Shown piece after piece: positions 35,548 through 47,819 of a DNA stretch of 64,000 nt. Numbering within the stretch: position 1 is the stretch's first letter; every line of letters begins with the position of its first letter. This stretch comes from Citrobacter sp. R56 (GTDB lineage: Bacteria > Pseudomonadota > Gammaproteobacteria > Enterobacterales > Enterobacteriaceae), in assembly GCF_016811995.1 (NCBI RefSeq), contig NZ_CP069159.1:992001-1056000 (forward strand). Direction: 5' to 3'. The position numbers and the translations under genes are program-made. The notes beneath the pieces are model-generated. The model did no database searches, had not been told where the DNA came from, and saw only the letters and a program-made list of their open reading frames with translations.

Positions 35548-36007
35548 CGTTTTATTGTGTGTCGGCAACAGTATGATGGGTGACGACGGCGCAGGCCCGC
35601 TGCTGGCGGAGATGTGTGCCGCAGCGCCGAAAGGCGACTGGATTGTCATTGACGGCGGCAGTGCGCCGGAAAACGACATCGTGGCGATTCGCGAATTACG
35701 TCCGAGCCGCTTGCTGCTTGTTGATGCCACCGATATGGGGCTCAATCCCGGCGAAATCCGCATCATCGATCCTGACGACATCGCCGAGATGTTTATGATG
35801 ACCACCCATAATATGCCGCTCAACTACCTGGTCGATCAGCTTAAAGAGGATGTTGGCGAGGTGATTTTCTTAGGCATTCAGCCGGATATCGTCGGGTTCT
35901 ACTATCCAATGACTCAGCCGATCAAAGATGCCGTAGAAACGGTTTACCAGCGACTGGAAGGCTGGGAAGGGCACGGTGGATTTGCGCAGTTAGAGGCTGA
36001 GGAATGA
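35540..36007 (+). CDS. hycI: Hydrogenase-3 maturation endopeptidase HycI
   Basis: Encodes 155 residues of the HybD/HycI peptidase family. Nickel-sensing residues lie in GNSMMGDDGAGP (Asp near 16), LLLVDATDMG (Asp near 62) and TTHNMPL (His near 90). It cleaves the HycE tail after Arg537. It is the last gene of the operon. Confidence 0.97.
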   Translation: MTDVLLCVGNSMMGDDGAGPLLAEMCAAAPKGDWIVIDGGSAPENDIVAIRELRPSRLLLVDATDMGLNPGEIRIIDPDDIAEMFMMTTHNMPLNYLVDQLKEDVGEVIFLGIQPDIVGFYYPMTQPIKDAVETVYQRLEGWEGHGGFAQLEAEE

Positions 36008-36010
36008 CAA

Positions 36011-36091
36011 CGCCGGATGGCGGCTTCGCCTTATCCGGCCTACAAAACCACGTAATCGTGTAGGCCGGATAAGCGTTAACGCCATCCGGCA
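36011..36091. repeat. REP pair between hycI and ascB
   Basis: Two opposed REP units (GCCGGATGGCGGCTTCGCC and TAGGCCGGATAAGCGTTAAC) fill the convergent gap between the hyc and asc operons. Confidence 0.88.
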
Positions 36092-36098
36092 CTGCCCG

Positions 36099-37535
<1,437 letters not shown>

Positions 37536-37545
37536 TTAATGCCAG

Positions 37546-39000
37546 TCAGACGCTGGCGCCTTTCGCAGTATTCGGTTGTGCGGCCTGGTTTTTTCTGGCC
37601 TGTTCAGCCGCATCTTCGACAGGAATATCTTCAAAGCCAAGGAGTAACGTCAGCACAAAGGACAGCACCACTGCTAATGCCATTACCCCAAACACCCACA
37701 CGATGGTCATCGGATTGGCGGGGTCGAAGAACTGAACGCTGGTGAACAGCCCCGGTGCGGCCATTGAGTGGCTGGCAAGACCGGCCATCCCGGCGACCGC
37801 GCCGCAGATAAAGCCGCTAATAAGGCTGGCAATCAGCGGGCGTTTCAGACGCACCGCCACCCCGTAGAGCGCCGGTTCAGAAATCCCGGCCATAATCGCG
37901 GAAGCGGCGGCGGCCAGCGCCGTCTGGCGCAGTTCCGGGTTTTTGGTTTTCCAGGCGACGGCTAAAGAGGAGCCGCCGAGCGACAGGTTGGCGCCAATTT
38001 CTGACGGCATTACCATCCCTTCTTTGCCCGTTTCGGCGATGGTCTGGATGATGGTTGGCGTAAAGACGCGGTGCATCCCGGTCATCACCAGCAGCGGCCA
38101 CAGTGCGCCCATAATGGCGACGGAAAGCCAGCCGAGGTAGCCGTGGATGGTGTAGACCAGCGCGGAAATGGCGCTACCGATCCAGATCCCAATCGGGCCA
38201 ATCAGCACGATGGCAAGCGGGGCGGCGATCAGGACGATCAGCATCGGTTTCAGGAAGTTTTTGGTTACCGCTGGCGTAATACGATCGACCCAGCGTTCGA
38301 TGTACGACAGACACCAGGTCATCACCAATGCAGGGATCACCGTATAGGTATATTTCACTGCGGTCACCGGGATCAGGGCGAACTCCACGTGCTCACCCTG
38401 GGCCGCTTTCGCCATCAGGTCGATAAAGCTCGGATGTACCAGCACGCCCGCGATGGCAATCGCCAGCGACATATTGGTTTTGAATTTAATGGCGGCCGAC
38501 GCCGCGACCATCAGCGGCAGGAAGAAGAACGCGCCATCGCCGATCACGGTCAGAATGGTCAGCGTCGAAGAGCCTTTCACCAGCACACCGGTCATTTCCA
38601 GGATCATGGCCAGCAGTTTCAGCATCGATCCGCCGATAATCGCCGGGATCAGCGGGGACATGGTGCCGATCAGCGCGTCCAGGATCCCCGCGCCAATGCG
38701 CTTGAGCGTCAGCTTCGGTTTGCCGACGGGCGCTGCGGGCTGCATCTCTCCAGGCAGCAGATTCACGATTTCACGATAAGCCTGTGAAACGGTGTTGCCG
38801 ATGATCACCTGACATTGGTTGTCATTGCGGACCACGCCGAGTACGCCGCTGAGCGCTTTTAAGGTTGCGCTATCGACACGCGAGTCTTCTTTGACGACGA
38901 AACGCAAACGCGTCATGCAGTGTGTGACGGCAGTAATGTTGTCGACACCACCCAAAGCCGACACGATGGAGCCCGCCAGTGCCGCATAATTCTTGGACAT
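37546..39000 (-). CDS. ascF: Beta-glucoside PTS permease AscF (EIIBC)
   Basis: Encodes 484 residues. The EIIB domain comes first with phosphorylated Cys28 in THCMTRLRF; the EIIC domain follows with about ten helices and FTPTIIQTIAETGKEG. There is no EIIA domain, so a separate EIIA (Crr type) is needed. It precedes ascB in one operon; the pair is silent or inducible in E. coli depending on AscG. Confidence 0.96.
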   Translation of the reverse strand: MSKNYAALAGSIVSALGGVDNITAVTHCMTRLRFVVKEDSRVDSATLKALSGVLGVVRNDNQCQVIIGNTVSQAYREIVNLLPGEMQPAAPVGKPKLTLKRIGAGILDALIGTMSPLIPAIIGGSMLKLLAMILEMTGVLVKGSSTLTILTVIGDGAFFFLPLMVAASAAIKFKTNMSLAIAIAGVLVHPSFIDLMAKAAQGEHVEFALIPVTAVKYTYTVIPALVMTWCLSYIERWVDRITPAVTKNFLKPMLIVLIAAPLAIVLIGPIGIWIGSAISALVYTIHGYLGWLSVAIMGALWPLLVMTGMHRVFTPTIIQTIAETGKEGMVMPSEIGANLSLGGSSLAVAWKTKNPELRQTALAAAASAIMAGISEPALYGVAVRLKRPLIASLISGFICGAVAGMAGLASHSMAAPGLFTSVQFFDPANPMTIVWVFGVMALAVVLSFVLTLLLGFEDIPVEDAAEQARKNQAAQPNTAKGASV

Positions 39001-39085
39001 CGGAATTTACCCTGTTTTATCAGTAAGGTACGTTATATCGCCATGCTTCGTTGCCTGGAATCTGGCGGTGAGGAAACACACAATA

Positions 39086-39098
39086 GGAAACCGGTTCC
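39086..39098. promoter_or_regulatory. Candidate AscG operator
   Basis: GGAAACCGGTTCC is a near-perfect palindrome of the LacI-family type and matches the TGAAACCGGTTTCA-like AscG box reported in E. coli. It lies 90 bases upstream of ascF. Confidence 0.65.
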
Positions 39099-39158
39099 AC
39101 AAAATCATGATTAATTTTTAGTTTTGTGGCAAGATCAATTTGTGATCATTTTTATAAT

Positions 39159-39174
39159 TGTGATTATGATCACT
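39159..39174. promoter_or_regulatory. Candidate CRP site between ascF and ascG
   Basis: TGTGATTATGATCACT keeps both CRP half-sites, TGTGA and TCAC(T), with the correct six-base spacing. Placement between divergent ascF and ascG suits catabolite control of the PTS operon. Confidence 0.7.
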
Positions 39175-39261
39175 CGTTATTTGAGGGGGGATTTGCCATC
39201 CAGGACAATCCTGATTGGGTGAAGTACACTGCGTGCCATTGCGTACAAATGGATGAGTAAT

Positions 39262-40275
39262 ATGACGACGATGCTGGAGGTGGCGAAGCGCGCCGGTGTG
39301 TCGAAGGCGACGGTTTCCCGGGTGCTTTCAGGTAACGGCTACGTCAGCCAGGAGACCAAAGACCGCGTGTTTGAGGCTATCGAAGAGAGCGGATATCGCC
39401 CTAATTTGCTGGCGCGCAGTCTGGCGGCCAAGAGCACCCAGACGCTCGGCCTGGTGGTGACGAACACCCTGTATCACGGCGTCTATTTTAGTGAGTTGCT
39501 GTTTCATACGGCGCGTATGGCGGAAGACAAAGGCCGTCAGTTGCTCCTTGCCGATGGTAAGCACAGCGCTGAGGAAGAGCGTCAGGCGATCCAGTATCTG
39601 CTCGATCTGCGCTGCGACGCGGTGATGATCTACCCGCGTTTTCTCAGCGTGGATGAGATAGACGACATTATCGACAGCCATTCTCAGCCGATTATGGTGC
39701 TTAACCGTCAGTTGCGAAAAAACAGCAGCCACAGCGTCTGGTGCGATCAAAAACAGACCAGCTTTAACGCCGTCACGCAGCTGATTGCCTCCGGTCACCA
39801 GGAGATCGCGTTTATAACCGGCTCAATGGATTCCCCGACCGGTGTGGAACGTCTTTCTGGTTATAAAGATGCGCTGGCGCATCATGGTATCGCCTTAAAT
39901 CATGACCTGATTGTGAACGGAAAATGGACGCCGGCCAGCGGTGCGGAAGGCGTTAACACGCTGCTCTCCCGTAACGTCAATTTCACGGCGCTGGTCGCCA
40001 GTAATGACGACATGGCGATTGGCGCCATCAAACAGCTACACGAGCAGGGAATGAGCGTGCCTACGCAGGTGTCGGTGATTGGATTCGACGATATTGCGAT
40101 GGCCCCGTATACCATTCCGGCGCTTTCCAGCGTCAAAATTCCGGTCACCGAGATGGTTCAGGAGACGATTGGGCGACTTATCTTTATGCTGGACGGCGGG
40201 GCATTTACGCCGCCTAAACCCTTTACCGGCGAGCTTATCCGCCGCGACTCGCTAGCGCTGTCACATCCGGGCTAA
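39262..40275 (+). CDS. ascG: LacI-family repressor AscG
   Basis: Encodes 337 residues. The HTH and hinge lie at the N-terminus (MLEVAKRAGVSKATVSRVLSG, RPNLLARSLA), and the sugar-binding domain follows. ATG 39262 matches the E. coli N-terminus MTTMLEVAKRAG and has GGA eight bases before it; ATG 39253 lacks a ribosome site. It represses ascFB. Confidence 0.96.
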   Translation: MTTMLEVAKRAGVSKATVSRVLSGNGYVSQETKDRVFEAIEESGYRPNLLARSLAAKSTQTLGLVVTNTLYHGVYFSELLFHTARMAEDKGRQLLLADGKHSAEEERQAIQYLLDLRCDAVMIYPRFLSVDEIDDIIDSHSQPIMVLNRQLRKNSSHSVWCDQKQTSFNAVTQLIASGHQEIAFITGSMDSPTGVERLSGYKDALAHHGIALNHDLIVNGKWTPASGAEGVNTLLSRNVNFTALVASNDDMAIGAIKQLHEQGMSVPTQVSVIGFDDIAMAPYTIPALSSVKIPVTEMVQETIGRLIFMLDGGAFTPPKPFTGELIRRDSLALSHPG

Positions 40276-40370
40276 GGGTTGTCAATTGTCATCGTCACTA
40301 GTGACGATGACACCTCAAAATCACACAGCACAAATAAAAATTCGTTTAATAACAGCCGGTTAAAAACTGG

Positions 40371-40387
40371 CACGAATTATGAATACT
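40371..40387 (+). promoter_or_regulatory. Weak sigma-54-like element before hydN
   Basis: CTGGCACGAATTATGAA has a perfect -24 half (TGGCACG) but a poor -12 half (ATGAA in place of TTGC). hydN-hypF is FhlA/sigma-54 dependent in E. coli and this is the best candidate in the gap. Confidence 0.4.
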
Positions 40388-40420
40388 TCGGCACATAATC
40401 TGTCATTGCTGGAGAATTTG

Positions 40421-40966
40421 ATGAACCGTTTCATCATTGCTGACGCTACGAAATGCATTGGTTGCCGTACTTGTGAAGTGGCCTGTGTGGTATCCCATCA
40501 GGAAGATCAGGACTGCGCGTCGCTGACCCCTGAAACCTTTTTACCGCGCATCCACGTTATCAAAGGGGTGAATGTCTCCACGGCGACGCTGTGCCGTCAG
40601 TGCGAAGACGCACCGTGCGCGAATGTCTGCCCGAACGGTGCGATCAGCCGTGATAAAGGGTTTGTTCATGTCATGCAGGAGCGCTGCATTGGCTGTAAAA
40701 CCTGCGTGGTGGCGTGCCCGTACGGCGCGATGGAAGTGGTTGTCCGTCCGGTGATCCGCAACAGCGGGGCGGGCCTGAACGTACGTGCAGAAAAAGCAGA
40801 AGCCAATAAATGTGACCTGTGCCATCACCGCGATGCGGGCCCGGCCTGTATGGAAGTGTGTCCGACTCACGCTTTGATCTGCGTGGATCGCAACAAGCTT
40901 GAGCAACTGAGCGCAGAAAAACGTCGCCGTGCGGCGCTGGATTCTACCGCATCGCTGCTCTTCTGA
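40421..40966 (+). CDS. hydN: Electron-transport protein HydN
   Basis: Encodes 181 residues of a ferredoxin-like protein with four [4Fe-4S] Cys sets (CIGCRTCEVAC, CRQCEDAPCANVC, CIGCKTCVVAC, CDLC...CMEVC). ATG 40421 follows GGAG and yields MNRFIIADATKC as in E. coli. It is a HycB relative, thought to assist formate dehydrogenase H activity. It differs from E. coli HydN at the very C-terminus, being about six residues longer. Confidence 0.95.
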   Translation: MNRFIIADATKCIGCRTCEVACVVSHQEDQDCASLTPETFLPRIHVIKGVNVSTATLCRQCEDAPCANVCPNGAISRDKGFVHVMQERCIGCKTCVVACPYGAMEVVVRPVIRNSGAGLNVRAEKAEANKCDLCHHRDAGPACMEVCPTHALICVDRNKLEQLSAEKRRRAALDSTASLLF

Positions 40967-41002
40967 TATCTGAAAATCCGCGTAAAATACGGTAGTACTT
41001 AT

Positions 41003-41083
41003 GCCGGATGGCGATGCTCACGCATCTTATCCGGCCTACTGTTCGCATCCCCGTAGGCCTGATAAGCGAAGCGCCATCAGGCA
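41003..41083. repeat. REP pair between hydN and hypF
   Basis: GCCGGATGGCGATGCTCACG and GCCTGATAAGCGAAGCGCC units in opposite orientation. They lie inside what is otherwise a cotranscribed gene pair, so may set a difference in mRNA stability. Confidence 0.87.
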
Positions 41084-41114
41084 AACCGGGATAGATGACT
41101 GCGGAAACGACTTA

Positions 41115-43355
41115 ATGACACTAAACAATCACTCCGGCGTACAGCTGCGTATTCGCGGTAAAGTGCAGGGCGTCGGGTTTCGCCCCTTTGTCTGGCAACT
41201 GGCGCAACAACTGCAACTGCACGGCGATGTCTGTAATGACGGCGATGGCGTCGTCGTTCGCCTGCTGGAAGAGCCCACCACGTTTATCGCTGAACTGCAT
41301 CAGCATTGTCCGCCGCTGGCGCGTATCGACAGCGTTGAGAGCGAGCCTTTTGCCTGGTCGCAACGGCCTGCTGACTTCACCATTCGCCAAAGCGCGGGGG
41401 GAACGATGAACACGCAGATCGTCCCGGATGCCGCCACGTGCCCTGCCTGTCTGACTGAAATGCGTACCCCTGGCGAGCGGCGCTACCGTTACCCCTTTAT
41501 CAACTGCACCCACTGCGGTCCGCGCTTCACCATTATTCGCGCCATGCCGTACGACCGCCCGTTTACCGTGATGGCGTCATTTCCTTTGTGTCCGCAATGC
41601 GATAAGGAGTACCGCGACCCGTATGACCGCCGCTTCCACGCGCAGCCTGTCGCGTGTCCGGCGTGCGGGCCACATCTTGCGTGGCGCTCTGCCGATGTGC
41701 AGGCAGAAAAAGAAGAGGCGTTGCAGGCGGCGGTAGCGATGCTGAAAGCCGGGGGGATTGTTGCCATCAAAGGGATTGGTGGTTTTCACCTGGCCTGCGA
41801 TGCGCGCAACAGCGATGCGGTAGCAACGCTGCGGGCGCGTAAGCACCGTCCGGCAAAACCGCTGGCGGTGATGCTGCCGACAGAAAAAGGTCTGCCGGAA
41901 GCGGCACACCGTCTGTTGACCACGCCCGCCGCCCCGATTGTGCTGGTGGATAAACAGTACGTTGATTCGCTCTACGACGGCATTGCGCCCGGGCTTGCGG
42001 AAGTCGGCGTGATGCTGCCCGCCAATCCGTTACAGCATTTGCTGTTGCAGGAGATGAACTGCCCGTTGGTGATGACCTCCGGCAATCTGAGTGGTAAACC
42101 TCCGGCCATTACCAACGCGCAGGCACTGGACGACTTGCAGGCGATTGCCGACGGCTTCCTGTTGCATAATCGCGACATCGTGCAACGGATGGATGATTCC
42201 GTGGTGCGTGATAGTGGCGAAATGCTTCGCCGTTCACGGGGTTATGTGCCGGACGCGCTGGCGTTGCCGCCGGGTTTTCGCGACGTGCCGCCGATGCTCT
42301 GCCTGGGGGCCGATCTCAAAAATACCTTCTGCCTGGTGCGTGGCGAGCAGGTTGTTATTAGCCAGCATCTGGGCGATCTCAGCGATGATGGTATTCAACA
42401 CCAGTGGCGTGATGCGCTGCGCCTGATCCAGAGCATTTATGACTTTACGCCGCAACGCATTGTCTGCGATGCGCATCCGGGTTACGTCTCCAGTCAGTGG
42501 GCGAGTGAGATGAATCTGCCGACTGAGATTGTGTTGCACCATCATGCCCACGCGGCAGCGTGTCTCGCCGAGCACGGCTGGCCGCTGAATGGCGGCGATG
42601 TGATCGCCCTGACGCTGGACGGCATCGGGATGGGCGAAAACGGCGCGCTGTGGGGCGGGGAGTGTTTACGGGTTAATTATCGTGAATGTGAGCATCTTGG
42701 TGGACTGCCCGCCGTGGCGCTTGCCGGTGGCGATCTTGCCGCGAAGCAACCCTGGCGTAACCTGTTAGCGCAGTGTCTGCGTTTTGTGCCTGACTGGCAG
42801 CGTTATCCGGAAACCGCCGACGTGCAGCGACAGAACTGGAACGTGCTGGCGCGGGCGATTGAACGCGGGATTAATGCACCACTGGCCTCGTCATGTGGGC
42901 GTCTGTTTGATGCCGTTGCCGCCGCGTTAGGCTGTGCGCCAGCGTCGCTGAGTTATGAAGGGGAAGCTGCCTGTATGCTGGAAGCACTGGCTTCACAGTG
43001 TCAGAGCATTGAACATTCGGTGACGATGCCATTGATCGGAAATCAACTGGATTTGGCGACCTTTTGGCAACAGTGGCTGAACTGGCAGGCAACGCCCGCC
43101 GAACGGGCATGGGCTTTCCATGATGTGCTGGCGCGTGGGTTTGCCGCCATGATGCGTGAACAGGCCGCCTCGCGCGGGATCACGACGCTGGTATTCAGCG
43201 GTGGGGTGATGCATAACCGCCTGCTGGCGTCGCGTCTGGCCTTTTATCTTGCTGATTTTACGCTGTTGTTCCCGCAGCAATTACCGGCGGGCGATGGCGG
43301 ACTTTCGCTGGGGCAGGGAGTGATTGCTGCGGCGCGCGGGTTGGCGCAAAAGTAA
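41115..43355 (+). CDS. hypF: Carbamoyltransferase HypF
   Basis: Encodes 746 residues. Domain order: acylphosphatase ([16 protein letters not shown] near residue 16), two zinc fingers ([32 protein letters not shown]), YrdC-like ([14 protein letters not shown] near 220), and a Kae1-like carbamoyl-transfer domain ([14 protein letters not shown] near 475). It makes the carbamoyl-AMP used to load HypE. The start at ATG 41115 excludes a 38-codon extension that runs through the REP. Confidence 0.97.
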   Translation: MTLNNHSGVQLRIRGKVQGVGFRPFVWQLAQQLQLHGDVCNDGDGVVVRLLEEPTTFIAELHQHCPPLARIDSVESEPFAWSQRPADFTIRQSAGGTMNTQIVPDAATCPACLTEMRTPGERRYRYPFINCTHCGPRFTIIRAMPYDRPFTVMASFPLCPQCDKEYRDPYDRRFHAQPVACPACGPHLAWRSADVQAEKEEALQAAVAMLKAGGIVAIKGIGGFHLACDARNSDAVATLRARKHRPAKPLAVMLPTEKGLPEAAHRLLTTPAAPIVLVDKQYVDSLYDGIAPGLAEVGVMLPANPLQHLLLQEMNCPLVMTSGNLSGKPPAITNAQALDDLQAIADGFLLHNRDIVQRMDDSVVRDSGEMLRRSRGYVPDALALPPGFRDVPPMLCLGADLKNTFCLVRGEQVVISQHLGDLSDDGIQHQWRDALRLIQSIYDFTPQRIVCDAHPGYVSSQWASEMNLPTEIVLHHHAHAAACLAEHGWPLNGGDVIALTLDGIGMGENGALWGGECLRVNYRECEHLGGLPAVALAGGDLAAKQPWRNLLAQCLRFVPDWQRYPETADVQRQNWNVLARAIERGINAPLASSCGRLFDAVAAALGCAPASLSYEGEAACMLEALASQCQSIEHSVTMPLIGNQLDLATFWQQWLNWQATPAERAWAFHDVLARGFAAMMREQAASRGITTLVFSGGVMHNRLLASRLAFYLADFTLLFPQQLPAGDGGLSLGQGVIAAARGLAQK

Positions 43356-43379
43356 AAAAAGCCCCGGGACTGGCGGGGC
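43354..43379 (-). terminator. Rho-independent terminator, minus orientation (norVW readthrough)
   Basis: GCCCC and GGGGC arms with a T-run on the minus-strand side (AAAAAAA on +). It therefore ends transcripts coming from norVW after the REP; on + it lacks the T-run, though the hairpin may still bound hypF. Confidence 0.7.
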
Positions 43380-43442
43380 AAAGCAACAGGTAATACGCAC
43401 TTCCGTGTGCAAGAGGTTACTCAATCAAGGCGTGGCAGTATT

Positions 43443-43525
43443 GCCGGATGGCGACGCGTAGCGTCTTATCCGGCCTACAAAGCGCCACATGCCGTAGGCC
43501 GGATAAGGCACAGCCGCCATCCGGC
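43443..43525. repeat. REP pair between hypF and norW
   Basis: Opposed units GCCGGATGGCGACGCGTAGC and GTAGGCCGGATAAGGCACAG in the convergent gap. Confidence 0.88.
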
Positions 43526-43535
43526 ACCACGTCAC

Positions 43536-44669
43536 TTACGCTGGCAGCGTTTTCAACAGGGCGAAAGCCTCCTTCATTCTGTCTTCACTGACCACGAAGG
43601 CGCATAACTGGCCTTCGTCGTTCATCCCTTTGGCAACCATTCCGTCAGCTTCTGCCACGATGTGCCAGTGCAGATCCTGACGTTGGGTTTCCCCGGCCAG
43701 ATGTAACGGCAATTCCGGCGTTTTGATTTTTACGAGCATCGCGGGCAGTTTCAGCGCAACGTTGCCGCCGAGCAGGTTTTTCGCCAGGTACATTGCGCTG
43801 AGCTGAATCGGCTGCAGGAAAGGCAGTACCTGACCATTGATTTCCGCACAGTCACCGAGGGCATAAATATCCGGATGATTGGTTTGCAGGTAGCTGTCCA
43901 CGCAAATGCCGCGATTGAGAGTGACACCGGCGCGACGCGCCAGCGCCGTTTCCGGACGCAAACCGGTGGCGGCGATCACCACGTCGACCTCGACACTGCG
44001 TTGGCGATCGAACGTTGCACGGATCCCGGACGCCGTTTTCTCCAGCCCCTGAAGCTGTGATTTCAGCAACAGATGTACGCCCATCTCGGTCAGGCGATGC
44101 TGTAAGCGACTGCTCACTTCTGGCGGCATGAGTGAAGCCAGAATGCTGGCGGCATTATCAATTAACGTCACCGCTTTACCCGCCCGGCAGAAATCCATCG
44201 CCAGCTCGCTGCCGATCAGTCCGCCGCCGACAATCAACACCCGGTGCGCGTCGCGCAGTTGCGTTTCACACGCGCGGTACTCCTGCTGACTGTTCAGAGT
44301 GAGCATTAACTCACGCCCGGCAACGGGCGGGACAAAGGCTGAAGCGCCAGTCGCCAGTACCAGCTTGTCGTACGCCCACTGCATACCCTGACTTTTCACC
44401 ACGTGGGCATCGGCATCAATGTCGGTGACCCAGGTGTGCGGGAACAGGCGTAAAGTAAACTGTTCGGCAAACTCCCCCGCCGACTGGCGGGTGAGGTCGT
44501 CAGCGCGCTGCGCCTGGCTGATAACGTGGCTAAGATCGGGCTTGTTATATTCATCAATACTGTCAGCCGCAATCAGGGTTAACGGGATATCAGCATCCTG
44601 TTTACGGATGTTTTTGACTAACTGGCGGGCGGCGAAGCCCGAGCCAATAATGACAATTCCGTGGCTCAT
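43536..44669 (-). CDS. norW: Flavorubredoxin reductase NorW
   Basis: Encodes 377 residues of an FAD/NADH oxidoreductase. The FAD site is [15 protein letters not shown] at the N-terminus and the NADH site [17 protein letters not shown] near residue 147; ALGDCAEI near 270 is the second FAD contact. It reduces the rubredoxin domain of NorV. It overlaps the norV stop by four bases. Confidence 0.96.
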   Translation of the reverse strand: MSHGIVIIGSGFAARQLVKNIRKQDADIPLTLIAADSIDEYNKPDLSHVISQAQRADDLTRQSAGEFAEQFTLRLFPHTWVTDIDADAHVVKSQGMQWAYDKLVLATGASAFVPPVAGRELMLTLNSQQEYRACETQLRDAHRVLIVGGGLIGSELAMDFCRAGKAVTLIDNAASILASLMPPEVSSRLQHRLTEMGVHLLLKSQLQGLEKTASGIRATFDRQRSVEVDVVIAATGLRPETALARRAGVTLNRGICVDSYLQTNHPDIYALGDCAEINGQVLPFLQPIQLSAMYLAKNLLGGNVALKLPAMLVKIKTPELPLHLAGETQRQDLHWHIVAEADGMVAKGMNDEGQLCAFVVSEDRMKEAFALLKTLPA

Positions 44670-46114
44670 TTTGCCTCCGTTGCCAGTACGTCGAAGACCT
44701 CTTTACCCAATGAACATTCCGGGCAGAGGAAGTTGTCCGGAACGTCGCTCCACGGTGTTCCCGGAGCGACATCCTGCAGGGGTTCGCCTTTGGCGGGATC
44801 GTAAATCCACTGGCATACGCTGCATTGCATGCTGGGGCCGAGGTCGGCTGCCGCTGCGGCGGCACAGGCGCAGGCTTCTTCTTTGGCGGTCGCTGTGGCG
44901 CTGGTTTCCGGCAGCGGAGCGAGCGCCCACTGACGTGCAATCTCGCGACCGTGCTGACGGCACAGTTCCAGCGCATCCAGATCCGGACGCCATTTGGCTT
45001 TCAGGCTCAGCGACATCTCGAAACCGGCATCCTGTAAGCGGGTAGAGAGACGGTCAACCGCGCCACCGCTCCAGCCGTGAGATCCAAAGGCGCTGGCGCG
45101 TTTGTTGCGAAAACGCAGACCGGTCATCTCTTCGACCAGACCGGCGATTTTCGGCATCATCACGTTGTTCATCGTGGAGGTTCCAACCAGCACGCCCTTG
45201 GAGCGGAAGACGTTGGTCAGAATTTCATTTTTATCGCTGCGGGCGACGTTAAATATTTTCACCGCCACGTTCGGGTCCACTTCGTTAATGCCCTGAGCAA
45301 TGGCATCCGCCATCATGCGGGTATTGTTCGACATGGTGTCGTAGAAAAGGGTGATGCGGTCTTCCTGATAATCCGCCGCCCATTTCAAATACATCTCAAC
45401 GATCTGTGTTGGGTTGTCGCGCCAGACCACGCCGTGGGAGGTGGCAATCATCTCTACCGGCAGATTAAAACCGAGGATTTCGGTGATTTTCGGCGTCACC
45501 AGGCGGCTGAACGGGGTCAGTATGTTGGCGTAATAGCGCTGGCACTGTTCGAACAATTCGGTCTGATCCACTTCGTCATTAAACAGACGTTCATCGCAGT
45601 AGTGCTGACCAAAGGCGTCGTTACTGAACAGAACCGCATCGCCGGTCATATAGGTCATCATGCTGTCCGGCCAGTGCAACATCGGGGTTTCAACGAAGAT
45701 CAGTTGTTTGCCGTTGCCGATATCCAGTGAATCGCCGGTTTTCACCACGTTGAAATTCCACTCCGGATGGTGGTGATGGCCGGTGATAGAATCAATGGCA
45801 TTCGCGGTGCAGTAGATTGGCGTATCCGGGATCTGCATCATCAGTTCGGTCAGCGCGCCGGCGTGGTCCTCTTCTGCGTGGTTGATGATGATGTAATCAA
45901 TGTCTGCGAGGTCAATTTCACTGCGCAGGTTTTGCACGAATTCACGGCTGAACTTATGGTCGACGGTGTCGATCAGCACATTTTTTTCTTCACGGATGAG
46001 ATAGCTGTTGTAGCTGCTGCCGCGCAGCGTTTTATATTCAGTCCCGTGAAAATCACGGACTTCCCAGTCACGTTGGCCAACCCAATGAATGTTATTTTTA
46101 ACCAGAATAGACAT
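44666..46114 (-). CDS. norV: Anaerobic nitric oxide reductase flavorubredoxin NorV
   Basis: Encodes 482 residues: diiron metallo-beta-lactamase domain with HxExDH at 79-84, flavodoxin domain ([18 protein letters not shown] near 255), and a C-terminal rubredoxin (CSVCQWIYD ... CPEC). It reduces NO to N2O under low oxygen. ATG 46114 matches the E. coli start [13 protein letters not shown]. The linker before rubredoxin is rich in Ala ([13 protein letters not shown]), slightly longer than in E. coli. Confidence 0.97.
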   Translation of the reverse strand: MSILVKNNIHWVGQRDWEVRDFHGTEYKTLRGSSYNSYLIREEKNVLIDTVDHKFSREFVQNLRSEIDLADIDYIIINHAEEDHAGALTELMMQIPDTPIYCTANAIDSITGHHHHPEWNFNVVKTGDSLDIGNGKQLIFVETPMLHWPDSMMTYMTGDAVLFSNDAFGQHYCDERLFNDEVDQTELFEQCQRYYANILTPFSRLVTPKITEILGFNLPVEMIATSHGVVWRDNPTQIVEMYLKWAADYQEDRITLFYDTMSNNTRMMADAIAQGINEVDPNVAVKIFNVARSDKNEILTNVFRSKGVLVGTSTMNNVMMPKIAGLVEEMTGLRFRNKRASAFGSHGWSGGAVDRLSTRLQDAGFEMSLSLKAKWRPDLDALELCRQHGREIARQWALAPLPETSATATAKEEACACAAAAAADLGPSMQCSVCQWIYDPAKGEPLQDVAPGTPWSDVPDNFLCPECSLGKEVFDVLATEAK

Positions 46115-46162
46115 AGCAACCTCAATGAATTCAGTGTTTTCCCAAAAAGATGTCTTTCTGAT

Positions 46163-46179
46163 TGCAGGTTGCATGCCAA
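46163..46179 (-). promoter_or_regulatory. Sigma-54 promoter of norVW
   Basis: On the minus strand TTGGCATGCAACCTGCA matches the -24/-12 consensus nearly exactly. It lies about 50 bases before norV, downstream of three NorR sites. Confidence 0.9.
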
Positions 46180-46233
46180 CTTTTTAATATTTTGATTTTA
46201 AACAGTTTTTAAAATTATACTCCTAAATTGGTA

Positions 46234-46289
46234 GTCAAAATGACTATTCATTAAATGGTCACTATGACAATATGAATGGTCAAAATGAC
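46234..46289. promoter_or_regulatory. Three NorR binding sites
   Basis: GTCAAAATGAC at 46234-46244, GTCACTATGAC at 46258-46268 and GTCAAAATGAC at 46279-46289 each fit GT-N7-AC with TGAC arms. Spacing starts are 24 and 21 bases apart, about two helical turns, as needed for the NorR hexamer. The last overlaps the norR leader, so it may also autoregulate. Confidence 0.92.
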
Positions 46290-46301
46290 AATGAGGGCGT
46301 T

Positions 46302-47819
46302 ATGCGTTTTTCCGTTGATGTACTGGCGAGTATCGCCATTGAATTGCAACGCGATATCGGTCATCAGGACCGGTTTCAGCGCCTGATAACAACGTTGCGG
46401 CAGGTGCTGGAATGTGATGCTTCCGCGCTGTTGCGCTACGAGGCGCGCCAGTTTATTCCGCTGGCGATTGATGGTCTGGCCCGCGATGTGCTCGGCAGAC
46501 GCTTTACGCTGGAAGGGCATCCGCGTCTGGAGGCCATCGCCCGCGCCGGGGACGTGGTGCGCTTCCCGGCCGACAGCGATTTACCCGACCCCTATGACGG
46601 ATTGATTCCAGGACAAGAGAGCCTGAAGGTACACGCCTGCATTGGCCTGCCGCTGTTCGCCGGACAGAACCTGATTGGCGCGCTGACGCTCGACGGCATG
46701 GCGCCAGACCAGTTTGATGTTTTCAGTGATGAAGAACTGCGTCTGATTGCCGCGCTGGCGTCCGGGGCGCTGAGTAACGCGCTGCTGATTGAACAACTGG
46801 AAAGCCAGAATATGTCGCCGGGTTCATCCTCCGCGTTTGAGTCGGTGAAAGAGACGCAGATGATTGGCCTTTCGCCCACCATGATGCAGTTAAAAAAAGA
46901 GATCGAGATTGTGGCGGGCTCTGACCTTAACGTGCTGATCAGCGGTGAGACGGGGACCGGTAAAGAGTTGGTGGCAAAAGCCATCCATGAAGGCTCGCCG
47001 CGTGCGGTGAATCCATTGGTCTATCTCAACTGCGCCGCGCTGCCGGAAAGCGTGGCGGAGAGTGAACTGTTTGGTCATGTCAAAGGGGCGTTTACCGGGG
47101 CCATCAGCAACCGCAGCGGTAAGTTCGAAATGGCCGATAACGGCACCCTGTTTCTGGACGAGATTGGTGAACTGTCATTAGCGCTGCAGGCCAAGTTGCT
47201 GCGCGTATTACAGTACGGCGATATTCAGCGTGTTGGCGACGATCGTAGTCTGCGCGTTGATGTACGCGTACTGGCGGCGACCAACCGTGATCTGCGCGAA
47301 GAAGTCCTGGCCGGGCGTTTCAGGGCCGACCTGTTTCACCGCTTGAGCGTCTTCCCGCTTTCCGTACCGCCTCTGCGCGAGCGCGGTGAGGATGTGGTGT
47401 TGCTGGCGGGCTATTTTTGCGAGCAGTGTCGGCTGCGGTTGGGGCTTTCACGCGTGGTGTTGAGTCCTGCCGCGCGCAGTCACCTGTTGCACTATGGCTG
47501 GCCAGGGAACGTGCGCGAACTGGAACATGCGATCCATCGTGCCGTGGTGCTGGCGAGGGCAACGAAGGCTGGGGATGAAGTGCTGCTGGAAGCCACGCAT
47601 TTTGCGTTGCAGGACGCGTCGGCTGTACCGCCGCCGGAACCGACGACAGAATTGCCGCTCAATCACAATCTGCGTGACGCGACGGAGCGTTTTCAGCGGG
47701 AGATGATCCGCCGGGCGCTGGCGCAAAATAATCATAACTGGGCGGCCAGCGCGCGGGCGCTTGAAACAGACGTCGCCAACCTGCACCGACTGGCGAAGCG
47801 TCTGGGACTCAAAGATTAG
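46302..47819 (+). CDS. norR: NO-responsive sigma-54 activator NorR
   Basis: Encodes 505 residues: N-terminal GAF domain with non-haem iron for NO sensing, AAA+ domain ([13 protein letters not shown] near 215, GAFTGA loop near 265), and Fis-type HTH at the end ([25 protein letters not shown]). ATG 46302 follows GAGGGCGTT and matches E. coli; an upstream extension would run across a NorR site. The stop overlaps the convergent gutQ stop. Confidence 0.97.
   Translation: MRFSVDVLASIAIELQRDIGHQDRFQRLITTLRQVLECDASALLRYEARQFIPLAIDGLARDVLGRRFTLEGHPRLEAIARAGDVVRFPADSDLPDPYDGLIPGQESLKVHACIGLPLFAGQNLIGALTLDGMAPDQFDVFSDEELRLIAALASGALSNALLIEQLESQNMSPGSSSAFESVKETQMIGLSPTMMQLKKEIEIVAGSDLNVLISGETGTGKELVAKAIHEGSPRAVNPLVYLNCAALPESVAESELFGHVKGAFTGAISNRSGKFEMADNGTLFLDEIGELSLALQAKLLRVLQYGDIQRVGDDRSLRVDVRVLAATNRDLREEVLAGRFRADLFHRLSVFPLSVPPLRERGEDVVLLAGYFCEQCRLRLGLSRVVLSPAARSHLLHYGWPGNVRELEHAIHRAVVLARATKAGDEVLLEATHFALQDASAVPPPEPTTELPLNHNLRDATERFQREMIRRALAQNNHNWAASARALETDVANLHRLAKRLGLKD

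Noticed and set aside
41001-41114. N-terminal extension of HypF
   Set aside because: It translates the REP element; ATG 41115 gives the family N-terminus.
43361-43379. Hairpin as a hypF terminator
   Set aside because: The T-run is on the minus-strand side, so its orientation fits norVW readthrough rather than hypF.
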